Notes under the pieces: model-generated
Database searches by the model: none
What the model was told of the DNA's origin: nothing
What the model saw: only the letters and a program-made list of their open reading frames with translations
NCBI RefSeq assembly: GCF_020283565.1
Contig: NC_060059.1
Span: 38,742,338 to 38,806,337, forward strand
DNA: 64,000 bases
Direction: 5' to 3'
From: Trifolium pratense
Lineage: Eukaryota; Streptophyta; Magnoliopsida; Fabales; Fabaceae
Translations under genes and position numbers: made by a program
Part shown: in pieces, positions 11,562 to 24,574 of the stretch
How positions within the stretch are numbered: the stretch's first letter is position 1
How the letters are laid out: the number at the start of each line of letters is the position of its first letter

Positions 11562-11716
11562 TTACTTTTGCCGCCCTACGTGTTTCTCGCGCGCCCTATT
11601 TTTACTCGTCCGCTACTTAAGTAGTGGATGTTATAAAATGAGAAATTTTAGGAAAAAATATCGTCCGCTACTTAAGTAGCGGACAATGTTTGGAAAATAG
11701 TAGGCTGGCAAAAGTA
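11562..11716. mobile_element. Small foldback-like element with duplicated palindrome
   Basis: The ends are inverted copies of each other: TTACTTTTGCCGCCCTA at 11562-11578 and TAGGCTGGCAAAAGTA at 11701-11716. Inside are two copies of a palindromic motif around GCTACTTAAGTAGC. The copy at 11663-11684 is a perfect 22-bp palindrome; the one at 11608-11628 is imperfect. No clear target-site duplication was found, so transposon status is tentative. Confidence 0.5.
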
Positions 11717-12261
11717 TCTCCTCTGTATTTTAGGAGTTGGGAAACATAGAATCCCAGTAGTTTGACCAATACATGGAATTTAAGGAAAGTAAAGAAAGAC
11801 AATGGTGAGACATATTTTAAACCTTGATTTTCTACATGCAATTACTACCTCAATTATACTCAATCCACCTCCATTTCATCAAATATTAATCATGTTAGAT
11901 AATAACTAGCATTTGCACGACCTTGTTAGTTATAGATAATAGCCATAGATTAGGTAAATAAACAGTGCAACTTACTATTAGTACAAGACAAGATGAAGAT
12001 TTTTTTAACAAGGCCAAATCTGCTAGCCATAGAACACTTGACAAGGATAAACTAAGCCATGCCATGAATCTCATGATCATTGTTTCTTAAACTTTGGTAG
12101 TACTAGCTATTGATATATATTATATAAAAATTCACTGACAGTATGTGCAATAATCATCATATCAAGCAACATAGCCATCTGAGTATAGCCCACATAACAG
12201 ACAATTTCTTCTTCCCTTGGTAATTTTCTTTACATTTAATTGCTAAAACTTTGGGGATCAG

Positions 12262-13175
12262 TCAATGTGCCAATTTCTTCAAACGATGATAGGTTTGTTG
12301 CTTGATCCACTCTCGATCATAGGGGAAGTAAGCATGAGATGTACTATCAAAACTGCAAGTAAGAAACCAATCAGCCAGTCCTTAATCAATGCCAAGGCAA
12401 ACCAAACATGTACAAAGATAGCCCAATATATAAAAGAAACGCAGAACTGATAAGGTAAACATATGATACAGCAAATGATTATTTATCAAGTCTTTTAACA
12501 CTCGGTAAAAAAAGGGGCATGCAGAGAGGGAGTAAATAAAGGGAGTTACAAACCAGTGACACTTTTCCTCCAACACTTCACTCTATCAAGGGTTTAAGAC
12601 CTCTTTCAGACTCATAATTACTAACAATTTTCTCACCCGTAATCTTAATTTTCATTTGATTCAAGGAGAAAAATAATGTCAATCTACATTAGTTTCACCA
12701 ACAGAGAGACAGTTAAATTTCTATTTTCCTTGATCTAGATTGCAGTGTTCAAACAGAGCCATATATTTCTAGTTCAGCATCAAACTCTTTGAAAAAATAA
12801 CAAGCAATTACTGAATAAAAAAACTTATTTTTGAATCATGGAACGCACAAATCATCAGTATATCTTCTCTTGCCTTTTCTCTACCATTTATTTTTGCTTC
12901 TTTTCTTTTCACTGAATAAAATTTTACTTTTTAAAAAAAAAATCAGAATATACAGACAGATCATATATCTACTACAAATTAGCAACTGCTGAATAAAAAA
13001 ATCTTATTCTTGAACCATGAAAAGCTCAAATCATCAGTACATGCTCTTTCACCTCACTTTTTCTCTACCATCTATTTTTTCTCTTCTCTTTTCACAGTAT
13101 AATATTTTCTTTTTTTGAAAATCATAAAACACTGACAAATCATATATATTTGACTGTATTAAAGACCTATGCATA

Positions 13176-13212
<37 letters not shown>

Positions 13213-15742
13213 CACTAGAGCACTCAGGTCTGCAAGACCATCTATGAAGTTGTAGAGATCCGTAATATCATAAGAGAGGTTTCTGATGGCCGGATTCAAC
13301 TCCTTCAGTTTCCTTTCATACATTGCACATATGCCTGTAAAAGCACAGGATTAAAACCACTATTTAACGCTGATAATTAATACATACAAATCATCATAAA
13401 AAAATATAATACGAGAATTATATAGGTTGCAAATCCCGGATAGAGGCACTTAGTAGTCGGCCCCAAAATTGGAATAACGGTATAGCATATTCCAGGATCA
13501 GGAAGATGAATCCATATGTGACGCATTATGGAGCACAGTGGCAGTGACACACTATTTTCCCTTGTTAACTAATAACCTAGAAGATATTATTCAAATGTAC
13601 TGTCCTATGTCACTAAGAAGAGCAATCATCAAATTATCCACATATCGATACAGTATGTTTGATGTTCAATCTTTCCTATAGACTGTCATAAATTGCCACA
13701 GTCCTTACTCACTCACCAAAAAAACACAATTTATGGATTGTCCAATACACAAAGCACGGTAGTTGATGGACATGATGAGACTCAATCACCTCATTCAGCA
13801 AAACATCATAAAATTTAAACAAGGACAACTGAGAATCCAACTTTATCATAAGAATAAGACAAAGTATATTCTATATATAAATCCAAAACACCTTGCAAAA
13901 ATATCTAAAATTATGATTGACTAGAGATGCAAAATATACATCATATACAATATCCTGTTTCATTTTAACAGACAAACACTATTGATGTAAGCAGCAAATT
14001 GGTTAGGTTTTTTTTTTTTGTTTTTGACTAAAAGTGGTTAGGGTTTTAATGATCACAAATCACGATTGCATTCAAAACAGGTGATCGATTGTTCATTTGT
14101 TATGTACGTGATGTTAAGGGGGAGTTAAGGCAATTGGAGGGGGTTATATGGTTGGTAAGGTTGCTGCCTGTCAGAATTAGTACCCGTGTTTAATGGGTTT
14201 TAGAGAAATTTCTAAAAAGGTTTAATGAGTCTTTTGATGTGTTGAATTTAGTTGTCTGCCAAGGAAAAATAGGTTTCGACAGAGTATAAAATTAAGACGG
14301 TATATAAAAACAAAAGAAACTTTGGAATCACACCCAAGGTTTTATTGCATTACACGGTCAAGGATACAACAATCTGCTTCCATAATTAATAAATCTCATC
14401 ATTTACGATCCATCCAAAAAGAAAGCATTATAAATATATAACAAGGCTTTGAGCTTCTGCAGTAATTAAGAACACTTTCAATATCAAAGTAAGAAAAACG
14501 ACAATAAAAGGATTTTCTCACTAGGTGGGTCAACTACATAGATCAAACTAAACTATTAACACCCAATCATAAATCATGTCTAAAGAAAACAGCTTAAAAA
14601 ACCATTTTTGACAGTTTAACCCACAGTTTCTCGAGGCTTTCCTCCACCTCTAACTATAACACAACTATTTGTCTAATAATTTGTTCTTCTTATTTGCGTT
14701 GTCATAAACCTATTCCATTTTTTCTAGGCACCCTACATTATGCCCAAATTAATGAAAGTCATATATTCTTGATGCTAATGCACCTTTGATCAACTACACC
14801 ATTCATTCTTCCTATGTCAAAATTCACTATCCCAAAGTCACAGTTAAAACCAAAATATTACAAGGAAAATGCTCAAAGGGAAATAGAGAAAGAAAATCTA
14901 ATGGAAAATGATCAAGTGCTTGGGTAGAAAGGAAGCAAGACGACAGAAACAAAAACGACAAAAAAATCATGCATAAAATTCTTTAGCAGATCAATATTAA
15001 TTCATCAGATATTTTTTCCCCCCGCATTTATTCGGTGAATTACTTGTTCATGAATGCAATAGCAAACCTAAAGACTAACATATGAATTTGATTAGGTTTC
15101 ATAATGAAATCACCGTCCATCCAAATCCTAACAATCCATTGACAGTTGTGTGAAACCTAATTAAATTCATATGTTACATACACACACACGGGACTCTACC
15201 CCCAAAAAGAGCACTCATCAGCTATGTTACATATATGTTACTATGTTGCATCAGATTGAAGCCATGTCTTGTGTCTAACATGTGTCAGTGTCCGACATCA
15301 AACCATCTGGTTATATTCGATCACTTTCATTCCCTCAGATTATTGCTAGTGTCTAAGTGTCAGTGTTGTGTTCAGTATCTAAGTCGGTGCTTTATAGCTA
15401 ATCAATAAAATTAAAAAAGAAAAACTGCAGCTATTTTATTGATGAAATTGCACATAAAAACAGAAAAATAAGCAAAACCTAAATCATGAGTACAGTGAAA
15501 TCAAAAACAAGTAAAGTAGTAGTATTATCGATTATTAATTACCGTCCATAGCTTGAGTTACTGAGTCAAAATCCTTGAATGTTCTAGTTGCTCTATTCTG
15601 AGAAGTTTGAATTAGAATAATCGTGTGGCGATTATTAGCCTGTAAAATTAGATTATTAGCGTGAATGAAGAAGAAGAAGATAGACCTAATTTGAGAGAGG
15701 AAATAAACGAAATTGGAATCGGTGAACGAAATCTCTTACCAT
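12262..15742 (-). CDS. ERH: Enhancer of rudimentary homolog (ERH)
   Basis: Coding exons on the minus strand are 15740-15742 (only the ATG), 15543-15639, 13214-13334 and 12262-12352, giving 103 residues, close to the 104 of animal ERH. The protein starts MANNRHTIILIQTSQNRATR and holds the conserved SYDITDLYNFIDGLADLSAL and YFPYDREWIKQQ segments. ERH is a small dimeric nuclear protein that binds RNA-processing and transcription factors. Phase fixes the junctions: exon 3 ends CTA GT before a consensus GTATGT donor and exon 4 supplies T TTT GAT. A (GAA)n run lies in the 5' UTR at about 15748-15770. The introns are large for the gene (about 0.9 and 2.2 kb) and hold repeats. All coding segments are intact. 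Confidence 0.93.
12802..13150. repeat. Tandem duplication inside an ERH intron (~178-bp unit)
   Basis: The segment starting GCAA-TACTGAATAAAAAA at about 12803 recurs at about 12981 with moderate divergence, keeping the order TGAA-CATG, AAATCATCAGTA, TTTTTCTCTACCAT, TTTTCAC. Both units lie in the last intron. Confidence 0.75.
13181..13209. repeat. (GA)n microsatellite at a splice donor
   Basis: On the transcribed minus strand this reads (TC)n beginning at intron position +5 of the ERH donor GTATGTCTCTCT. Its length may vary between individuals and may affect donor recognition or polypyrimidine-binding protein contact. Confidence 0.9.
15076..15176. repeat. Short MITE-like inverted repeat in an ERH intron
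   Basis: A 26-bp arm at 15076-15101 (TAACATATGAATTTG...) is repeated inverted at 15151-15176 with one mismatch, with a 49-bp loop. It would form a stable hairpin in the pre-mRNA. Confidence 0.75.
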
Positions 15743-15842
15743 AACAAAAGAAGAAGAAGAAGAAGAAGAATAATCAAAACTCAGAAAGACGCTATGAATC
15801 TCTTGTTTGTTGTGGCCACTTCTTCACTCGTAGTATCAAGCA

Positions 15843-16434
15843 AGACAAAAGACTCGTAGACCTTCTATAGTGGCAATTTCGACTTTTTGCTCAAACTTAT
15901 TCTCCCTTTTATTTTTCTCTCCTAATTTTTCTAAAATTAAATTAAAGATAATAATAATAATACAATTTAATTAAGTTCTTATAAAAAAATAAAAATTAAG
16001 TATGTGTAATACTTTTATTAATGAACTAATGAATTTGAAATCATATGACTTGTTATGTATGTTAATTAATTAATTTACGTGGCAACATATTATTAAATGT
16101 ATGTGCAAAATAATTTTATATTTTATGTATATAGTAAATTAGTAATTAATGACGTATTGTGTATTTTTAAAATGTATGTAGTTGATGGAGATAAAAAATA
16201 GGAGAAAGAATTCACAAGTTTTATGGTTGACAATATAGATTTTGTTAAGTTGGATGTTTTTATTTAGGTTTGAATTTAAGACCTTACAATGTGTATGTGT
16301 AACTCATAATTTTGTGTGAGTTTTAGTAAAGGAAGATCAAATTCTCATATCACTTTGAATTTGCAAGAAGTGAATTATACATAAACTTATTCTATTCTTG
16401 TTGTATTATTTCTTAAACATCAAAGTTGTTGGTG
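15843..16434. other. Intergenic, AT-rich
   Basis: Upstream flank of the ERH gene. No coding sequence or clear repeat is seen; the ERH promoter should lie here. Confidence 0.5.
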
Positions 16435-16668
16435 TTAAGAGTGTTGTATAAGAAAGTGGTGTGGTTTATGTTTTAGAAGATTGTAAGACAAGTCTTGGAG
16501 TGAGACTTTTATCAAAGATCTAAACATAGTGAATAAATTTCTAAGGAGTGGAAGGACCGGATGTAATGTTGTTCTCAATACGTCGGTAATTGGCAAGTGA
16601 AACAGAATCTGATCTACTATATCATCTGGTAAGCAACTAATTCTATTTGACTCCACATCTGTTGACAT
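16435..16668 (-). pseudogene. F-box protein fragment
   Basis: The first ~35 codons read as an F-box: RISCLPDDIVDQILFHLPIT followed by DVLRTT. Typical F-box/LRR proteins then continue with LSRRW-like sequence, but here the similarity breaks off and the frame ends after 77 codons. No LRR or FBD region is found downstream (towards 16000). It is best read as a truncated relic of the large plant F-box family; a short F-box-only protein cannot be excluded. Confidence 0.65.
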
Positions 16669-16883
16669 TTTTAGGCGCCAGTTTTCTTCCCTAATTATAG
16701 TTAACGGAACTTCAAGTTGTTTTTATTTTTTGTACTGTAATGTTGTTTTGGTGTTCTAATATTATTTTTAGATAAACAACTTTTATGGACATGTGATATT
16801 ATTTTGGAAATTCAAGTTCTTTATTGTTCATCATCATAGAGAACTCCATGTAGTGGTTAACTGTGTAACATAACAAAATTACT

Positions 16884-19557
16884 CTAAACTTTAATATTCC
16901 CATTCATAGGAACAAGCTCCAAGGTTTCTTCATCAACATTTACATCACTCTTATTCATTTCACAAACCTCAGAAGGAAGCAACCCTTCATAAGGTCCTAC
17001 ATTAGGGACAAGAAAAACCAAAACAAGTGTAACAAATCTAAGAATGTCCCTAATAAGAACAGCCAACCATAGTTTACTAAAATCAGTTCTAGTAACATGA
17101 ACGAAACGAAGTAGTAACCCTCCACCCCATTTGGATATAAGGACACCAATGCTATCAATACACATTAATAGAGCAAAAAATGTTCCTTCAATTCCTATAG
17201 GACATAGTTTTGTGCTAAGGACCATCATTGGCATCCACCTTAATTTGCCTGTGATTCTTAATGCAGTTTCTTCAATGACAACAAAAAAGGAGTCAGGGAT
17301 TCCAATTTTCAAATTCCAACGTAGGACGAAGAATAAGTCTAATACACCTGATGTTGCATATAAGAGTTGTGCATAGAATATTAAGTTTCTAAATGTGTAG
17401 CTTTTTAGATACTTGTGGTAAATTAGAACTCCTATTATTGAAGCCACTGCACCAATTGCATAGATTACTCCAACAAACTCCTGCATATGCAAAGAAACTC
17501 TATATAAGATAAAGGAATGTTTTTGGAAAAACTGTCATTTGTTTAGGTTCTGTGTGGACAAACAATTTAATTAAGCGCTTGTAGCATAAACTCTTATGAT
17601 ATAAGTATTTGTATATAAACTATTTCTAGTTTCTACTACAAAAGATAAACTAAAGTCAAATTATTTTCATAACCTATATCGGAGATGTTAACGATATAAG
17701 CTTATAACAGCTTATGGACATGCCATAAGTTGTTTCTATAAACTCTCTCAAACAGTGTCGACAAGTGCTTATGCCAATAAATAAGCTCATAATTCTATCC
17801 AAACAGTCGCTAATCATCTGCAAACAAAATATAAAATAATCTATGCAATTGAATATAAAATAAGTTCGGTAAATCGGTCCCTGATATTTATCAACAGCTG
17901 AGATCTTAACTGCAATGACAACTAATGGCGAAGAATCTATTTATCTGACATGTTCATAAGTTCTTTTCACCTTAATTCTATAAGCTCTACAGCATAACTT
18001 ATGAAAACAACTTATAGCTTATATGAAAATAAATTGAATTTATTTTATCTTTTGTTATAGAAATGTGAGAGGTACATACCTGAGAGAATGCAGGACCGGC
18101 TTTTGCATCAGTATACCAGTAAAAATGGCCTTCGTGAGTGGTAACATTAAGAGAAAGCGAAAGCAACATGTAAAGAGAAGGCTTCCATGCTTGAGGATAC
18201 TTTATTGTTTTGTACATGCTTCTTATTGTCTTTCCTACACTCTCCATTGCCCCCTACAAAATGTATTTAGTCATCCAATTTAGCATTAAGAGAAGAAAAC
18301 AAAACTTATCACAGAACATTTTCGCTCTGTGCAAATAGGCTTATGATATGGAAAATAGGTAGAAAGTTTCCTAACCTGCTTCTTTTCATTATGCAAGCCA
18401 GTGGTTTTCTTATCATAGATCACAAAACCAAGCACAATTGTTAAAGCAGGAAATATTGCCATAAGACCAAGTGACCCCTAAAATAACAACAGAAACATTC
18501 CATTCATTAGACATTAAAGTATAAGGTATCTAGGACATAAATAAATTACATCTCAGACATATCTATCTTTTTTTTTTTTTTATTGGCAAATTGTTAGTAT
18601 GTTAATTGTTATGTTAGTTTTTTACACCAGGACTTGAACCCTAGACCTCCGATTCCTTCAACACTTAGTTCAACCAGTAAACCTACCCATCCCACGCCAC
18701 ATATCTATCATTTGAATTAGATTCTATTTCACAGGGTATACCAACCTAGTTCCCACATTATCAATATGCCAAATGCAAAGGACCAAATTGACCAAAGTGT
18801 TGATAATGACAATTCTTATAAATTTATAATCACAATAAATACAACATACTACAAAACAGGTCAAAAACAGAAAGAAAAAAACAAATCTTGAAACTTCCAT
18901 TGTTTATTCATTTCTTCATTAAACAAAAAAACACATCCATACCTGTGGACCAAGATGATGAACAAAGAAACCACTAACAAGAAACCCAATAAGAGCACCA
19001 GAACTAGAACAAAACCCACACAAAGTCTGCAAATCAGGAGCCAAACCAGGAACCTCAATACTATTCCTTGCAATACAAGCATCAATAGTAACATCAGCAA
19101 TAGCAAGACTAGCAGACACACCAAGAAAACACATCAAAGCCGCCACAGCCGCAATGTTTCCTCCCAGGGCCACAATAGAGGCAGACACCATTCCAATAAC
19201 TCCAGCAATTACAAAATAAGGCCTGCGCCGATAACCCAATATCGGAAAAGCGTCTGTTAGAATACCCCAGATGGGTTTTAGAATCCATGGAATGAAATAT
19301 ATTCCAACATAAAGTTGAACCGTTGAAGGTTGAATTTTTTGTATGTCTTTCCAGTAATAATCTGAGACTAGTTTGAACAATGAACCTGTGAAGCCTTGTC
19401 CTATACCATATATAAGGAAGATTCCTGCTATGAAAGATGGGTTTAGGTGATGTGATAGCATTGATAGCCATTCTATTGGTTCTGTTATGATTGATAAGAA
19501 TGGATTTTTGGTTTTCTTTGTTGTTGTTGGGGTAGGTGAATCTTGTTGAGTTGACAT
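16884..19557 (-). CDS. Folate-biopterin transporter family protein (complete)
   Basis: Coding exons are 18943-19557, 18376-18477, 18080-18253 and 16884-17480, giving 495 residues. The start MSTQQDSPTP at 19557 is preferred to an upstream in-frame Met at 19728 because the extra segment is low-complexity leader. Membrane helices run from about residue 38 (FIAGIFLIYGIGQG) to about 475. Family signatures are [39 protein letters not shown] and [27 protein letters not shown]. By memory it is closest to the plant FBT2-4 group. It is presumably a folate or pterin carrier, but most plant members lack an assigned substrate. Gene order and introns match the partial paralog at 3503-5264, in opposite orientation about 12 kb away. 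Confidence 0.92.
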
Positions 19558-19739
19558 GGTTGAGTTTGATGTTTGGTTTATGTTTTGTGTTTGGTCATGT
19601 TTTTTTTGGATTGAGAGGAAATGGATCTGGAGATGGAGGTGATGAGATGAAATTGGAAGATTTGGTTTGACTTGAACACTTAAGAAGAGATCGTTGAATT
19701 TGGGAGGGAGTGTAGGTTTTCTATTCAAAGTTTTGCAAC

Positions 19740-21084
19740 TTGTTGTTCTTTATGGCCTCAAATTTTAAGGGCAAACAACACGGTTTCTAGAAGCATATCT
19801 CACTGTCACATGAGTTAGCTATGTGGGAAGAGCGATAAGTTAGCTTATAGCTTATAAGTGAAAAGCTTTGTTCGGTAACATTTTTAAAAATGAGCTTATA
19901 ACTTATTTTGTAAATGTTATTTTAAGTAGCTTAAGAGCTTATAACTTATAGCTTATCATATTTTTTCCTAATTTTACCCATATCGTCCTACTTGAAAAAA
20001 ATTAAATATTAATTAAACATATTTTTTTTTGTGATTTCATACTTATAAGCTAGTTCAACTGCTAATATTATCGAACACTACAAATTCAATCAGCTAGTTT
20101 ATTCGTCATAAGCTAAAAGTTAGCTTATAAGCTAACCGCTATAAGCTAGCTTATCAGTTATCCGCTATTTTTTACCAAACCCTTAATTTGGTTCATAAAA
20201 GTCTCTTTCATTAATTATTTTCATCCTCAAATCTATATTTTTTATAAGAAAACCTAAAATCTATTTTCAGTAGTTAATTTGTCCCTCAAATATATTTTTG
20301 TTAATCAATTTAGTTTAAAAAATTACTAACAAAAGAGATACTAAAAATGTATTTACAATTTTAACGCATTCAAGTACCAATGTTTTGCCCAACTTTTAAC
20401 TAAGTGGTTAGTAGATCGAAAAGTCTTACAAATTATTAGTCACCGTTAAATAAAAATAAAAATTTTGTATCGAAATAACATTACTCTAAATAGAATATTT
20501 ATAATTTAAAGTGATAATCAGTTCAATACAAAATATTTTAAGCAAAACAATCATAATAAGATGTTTTTGACTCAACACTTTTTTTTTTTTAAGATAGTAA
20601 TACACTTTTTTTGACTCGACACTTATAATAAGATAGAGAGTATGTAACTTGTTGACTTGTAGGCACTATGTGGTCCATTGCTATAACTGGGGATGGAGCT
20701 ATTTCCTGTCCGGCTTAAAAAAATCAATATCGAGATTGATTATGCTATTAAACACTGCATTTGTTTCTTGCTGAAAAGTGTTAAGTACAACAATTTTATA
20801 TACTCAATCAAACCATCGACAAATTTTACATTTCTAAGTTATATTCAAATGTGAAGGAAAGTGAAATAATGTTAAAAAATTTAAGGTCTGAAGTTTAATG
20901 AAAATTCTGGCCATTTATGAACTCTTTCCCTTTTGAGCTATAAAGCAAAGAACATTTTTTTCACTTCTATGTAGTATACTGATGATAATTTAGTGAAGAC
21001 ACCAAACGATTTACAAAATAATTATGTTCATTGTTTGTCATCAACTTCAACTCGTTGAGGAAGCCAGCGTGGCTCGGATTTTGG
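19740..21084. other. Intergenic with a MITE-like element (~19830-20185)
   Basis: Repeated AGCTTATAA / TTATAAGCT words at 19834-19960 and 20085-20165, ending near TTTTTTACCAAACCC, form a loose inverted repeat of a kind common near legume genes (hAT-like MITE by appearance). The rest is AT-rich, with the 5' flank of the transporter at the left and the 3' end of the peroxidase gene at the right. No gene is seen. Confidence 0.5.
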
Positions 21085-24000
21085 TTACGCAGCAAGTAAC
21101 TTCTGGATATCCTTCTGAAAAAATACGAAACAGGAAAGACCAGATTAGGCATAAAATATACAAGTATGTAGTTTTGCAAATTCATAGTATCAAATATACA
21201 GAAATAGTGAAATAGTATCACTTGTGTCATCTCTCTCATAATGGACAGGAAACGGAGCTTGGTAAATGGAGCAAATCCGGACTCATCATTGACATTGACT
21301 CACCTTGTTTTATAGAATTTCATCTGCCGACTTTGCTACAAATACTTATAAGCAACTCAACAAACCAATGGCAATTTACATCAGAAACTAGTAGAGTGGA
21401 AAATGGTATAATATAGCGCTTATTATAAGTTGAAAAAAATTGGGTGCATTTGAATAATCAGCTTAATTAAGCAACTTATGTTTGAGCTATTTCTATAAGC
21501 AAAGAAAGTAGTTATGCATTTCTCATAAGTTATATAAGCTATTTTCATAAGTTATCCTAAGGAGCTTATTGAAATAAGCTAAAGCCTAAAACCCTTCATC
21601 ATGCATGAGGTCCAGACTCCATACTTAATCAAGCATAAAAAATTTCATCAAGTATTTAAAGTGAAGAGTTTTCAAACATTGAATCTTAGCACTGGAATTT
21701 TCAGCACATAACTTCAACACTGAATTTTCAGTACCTAACTAGTTAAAAATATTCATTGCCTTTATAACAATTGAAACTCAACTTTTGATTCGGGTCGAAA
21801 GTGTAAAGTACCTCAATTTGAAAAGGAGAAGTTGTTGGTGGATATCTTTCAACAACTTTACCATTTTTATCAACCAAGAATTTCTCAAAATTCCACTTGA
21901 TAAGATCACCAAAAAAGCCTCCAGAACTTGATTTCAGAAACTGGTATACTGGAGCAGTAAATGGTCCATTTACATCAACCTGTTTTACACAACTTCATTA
22001 TGTTGTTTACTCGCATGTAATTTATTCAAAACTACTGGATGAAGAAACATTATCAAACCTTATCGAAAATTGGAAATTCTGCTTTGAACTTGGTGCAAGC
22101 AAATTGCTTAATTTCTTCATTTGATCCAGGCTCCTGCATGCCAAATTGATTGCAAGGGAAAGCTAGAACCTCGAAACCTGGAAATAAAATGCATAATGAC
22201 ACTAAAAATGTGTGGCTGATGAAAAAATTACTTTAGAACTAAAAATCTGAAAGCCATGTACAAAGAGAAACAAAGTAGAAAATTGACTTTCAGTTAATTT
22301 CGAATCAATCCTTTGGAAAGTTTTGAATTTTCCTACAACAAAAAAGCATCTAAGGCTAAAGTTCGATCATGTTCCACCATATAGTGACCCTGATATGCTA
22401 TTTATGTTAATTACAGACATGGAACAAAAATTGGATGGCTACAATAGTCATTCTATCCTTTTGCGAATTCTTCCACCGCAAAATTTTAATTGTAATCAAA
22501 ATGCATTAACTCACATTTTTGTTCAGCTAATTTCCAAACAGTGTAATCCTATAAAAACAAGAAAATGAAGAAAGATAGGTTGTCTGTATAAACTGGATAA
22601 AGCAGTATACAATGAAACAAACAGTCATTATGTTTTAGGTTTCCCTCGGATATCCTCATACACGAGTCAATTCTGTTTGAGGCACAATCTAAATGTGAGT
22701 GTCTCTTCCCGAAAATATTCAAAATGTGTTTTGTTGCAATAGGGAGACTATCCCCTTCTGCTAGACTCAACCACCGTTGGTTGAAATGGACGTGCATTTT
22801 AAAACCATGACCGATAGCGAAATGTTTGTCTGATGGATAAATACTTTAAATAGAGATCTGATTTTTAAAGCAATCAATAACATGTCCCAGATGGTTAACT
22901 TAATTCACATGTTAGCATCCACATCTAAAAATACCAATAACCTGTGCGGCTGTGCCTGAATTTCAATGGAAAGGAAGGGATACTGCTCTTCTAATCTTAT
23001 ACAAGATATAGGATCCAACACAGAACAGAATAATTGCACAGGTAGATAGATGGATTCAGATCCAAATTTCAAGTAGTAGCCAATAGTCATAACTATGGTC
23101 CATAAGTAACGTACCTCTGTCTTTAAAATTTTCATATAAGTGCGAGAGTTCTGTGTAGTTTGATGATGTCAAACCGCTGTCATTTAAAAGAAATCATTCA
23201 ATAGAATCATAACTTACCAGAAACTTTGACATAACTTTCGATTTGACCTTTTCAAATAGTATTTGATTAGGAGAAACTGACTTATCTCTCCTAAGGTATG
23301 GTTAAATAGAACACACCCCTTCTATTTATTTTTTTTAAAAATGAAGACTTACACACTAATTTTTTTAAATGAATGACACCAAATTCATCATCTCAGTTCT
23401 GTTTAAATAACACACACTCACTCAATTTTTGTACAACAAATTTAGAGGTGTATGCAACTGAGGGGAATTTAGTGTCTCACATAAGAGAAATGGGACTGTA
23501 ATAGTTCTAAATTGTGGTTGCAGTTATGCACGAACTTAGATATTGTGGTAAAATATGGAAAAATACAACCAATGCGGCCGAAACTATAGTTAGGATACCA
23601 TACCAAAGTGGAATCTTCTAAAAGAGATAATAGAATATGCACCAACAGTGGTGCATAATAGTTTTACCGTGACATCCAATAAGCATCTTGTATTCCGCCA
23701 AATAAAAAAGTTATTTTGAAATTAGTTGTATGACATGGCAAATTGATTATTTCTTATTGGATGACCGTGTAAAATTATTTTATACTGTCAGTGTATATCC
23801 ATTAAACTCCTTCTAAAACCTTATATTGCGGCTGCACCTACGACCGCAATTTAGAACTATATTTTAAGCATACCTAAACCACTCCCTAAACATTACAATT
23901 GGAAAAGATAAGATTCTCACAAAATAATAACATACCATCTTGAAGCAACATTGACAATCAAGATAACCTTCCCCTTAAATTTGCTAAGATTAACATCCTT

Positions 24001-24449
24001 CTTATCAATATCCTACACCACATTATAATAACATAATTATCCAATCATAATTAAAAAAAAAAACATAATTATCCAATAAAAAAACTGTATATAATTAGTA
24101 ATAACAAATTATGACAACAATAAAAATGAATAAAAAAAAACAATTTTTCTACTCTAAGACTCATACAAAATTGAAAATTGAAGATGATAGTAGGTACCTT
24201 GACGGTGAAATCATAAATGGTTTTATTAGTGGTAGCGCTAGCGTTGACTGAGAAAGAGCGAGACTTGAAAACAGGGTTGTTGTTGTTCGAGTTGAATGAG
24301 GTTTGTTGAGAAAAGGCATGTTGAAAAAAGGATGAATTGGAAGAAGCAAGTGAGGATTTGATGAGAGTAGGGAAAGAAGTAGTTGAGTTAGTTGTTCTAT
24401 ATTGAAGAGGTGTGAAGAAGGTTGTGGAGAAAGCAGCCATGGAAGCCAT
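21085..24449 (-). CDS. Glutathione peroxidase-like (thioredoxin-dependent), chloroplast form
   Basis: Six coding exons: 24198-24449, 23936-24012, 23115-23176, 22059-22177, 21812-21979 and 21085-21114, 235 residues. Residues 1-70 are rich in Ser/Thr/Asn and poor in acids, as a plastid transit peptide would be. The mature part runs from [15 protein letters not shown] to KDIQKLLAA. The peroxidatic residue is Cys110 (NVASRCGLTSSNY), Cys rather than selenocysteine as in all plant enzymes. Gln141 (FPCNQFG), Trp199 and Asn200 (IKWNF) complete the active site, and Cys158 (QFACTKF) is the expected resolving cysteine for reduction by thioredoxin. It reduces hydrogen and lipid peroxides. An upstream in-frame Met at 24503 would add 18 residues; 24449 gives the more usual MASMAAF start. 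Confidence 0.95.
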
Positions 24450-24574
24450 TCTTGTGTGGTTCAGAAGTGAAAGAGAAAGAGAAGAAACTGAGAGAACTGA
24501 CAAAGTTGAAGTGAATATTGAGTGGATAACGGTATTTCCTAAATTATTATTGGGAACAAATAGTAGCGTTTTTT

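Noticed and set aside
11895..12576. Small ORFs near the ERH 3' end
   Set aside because: The coding signal here is the ERH last exon at 12262-12352 in a different frame; the others have no support.
18861..19471. ORFs in other frames of transporter exon 1
   Set aside because: Shadows of the conserved transporter frame.
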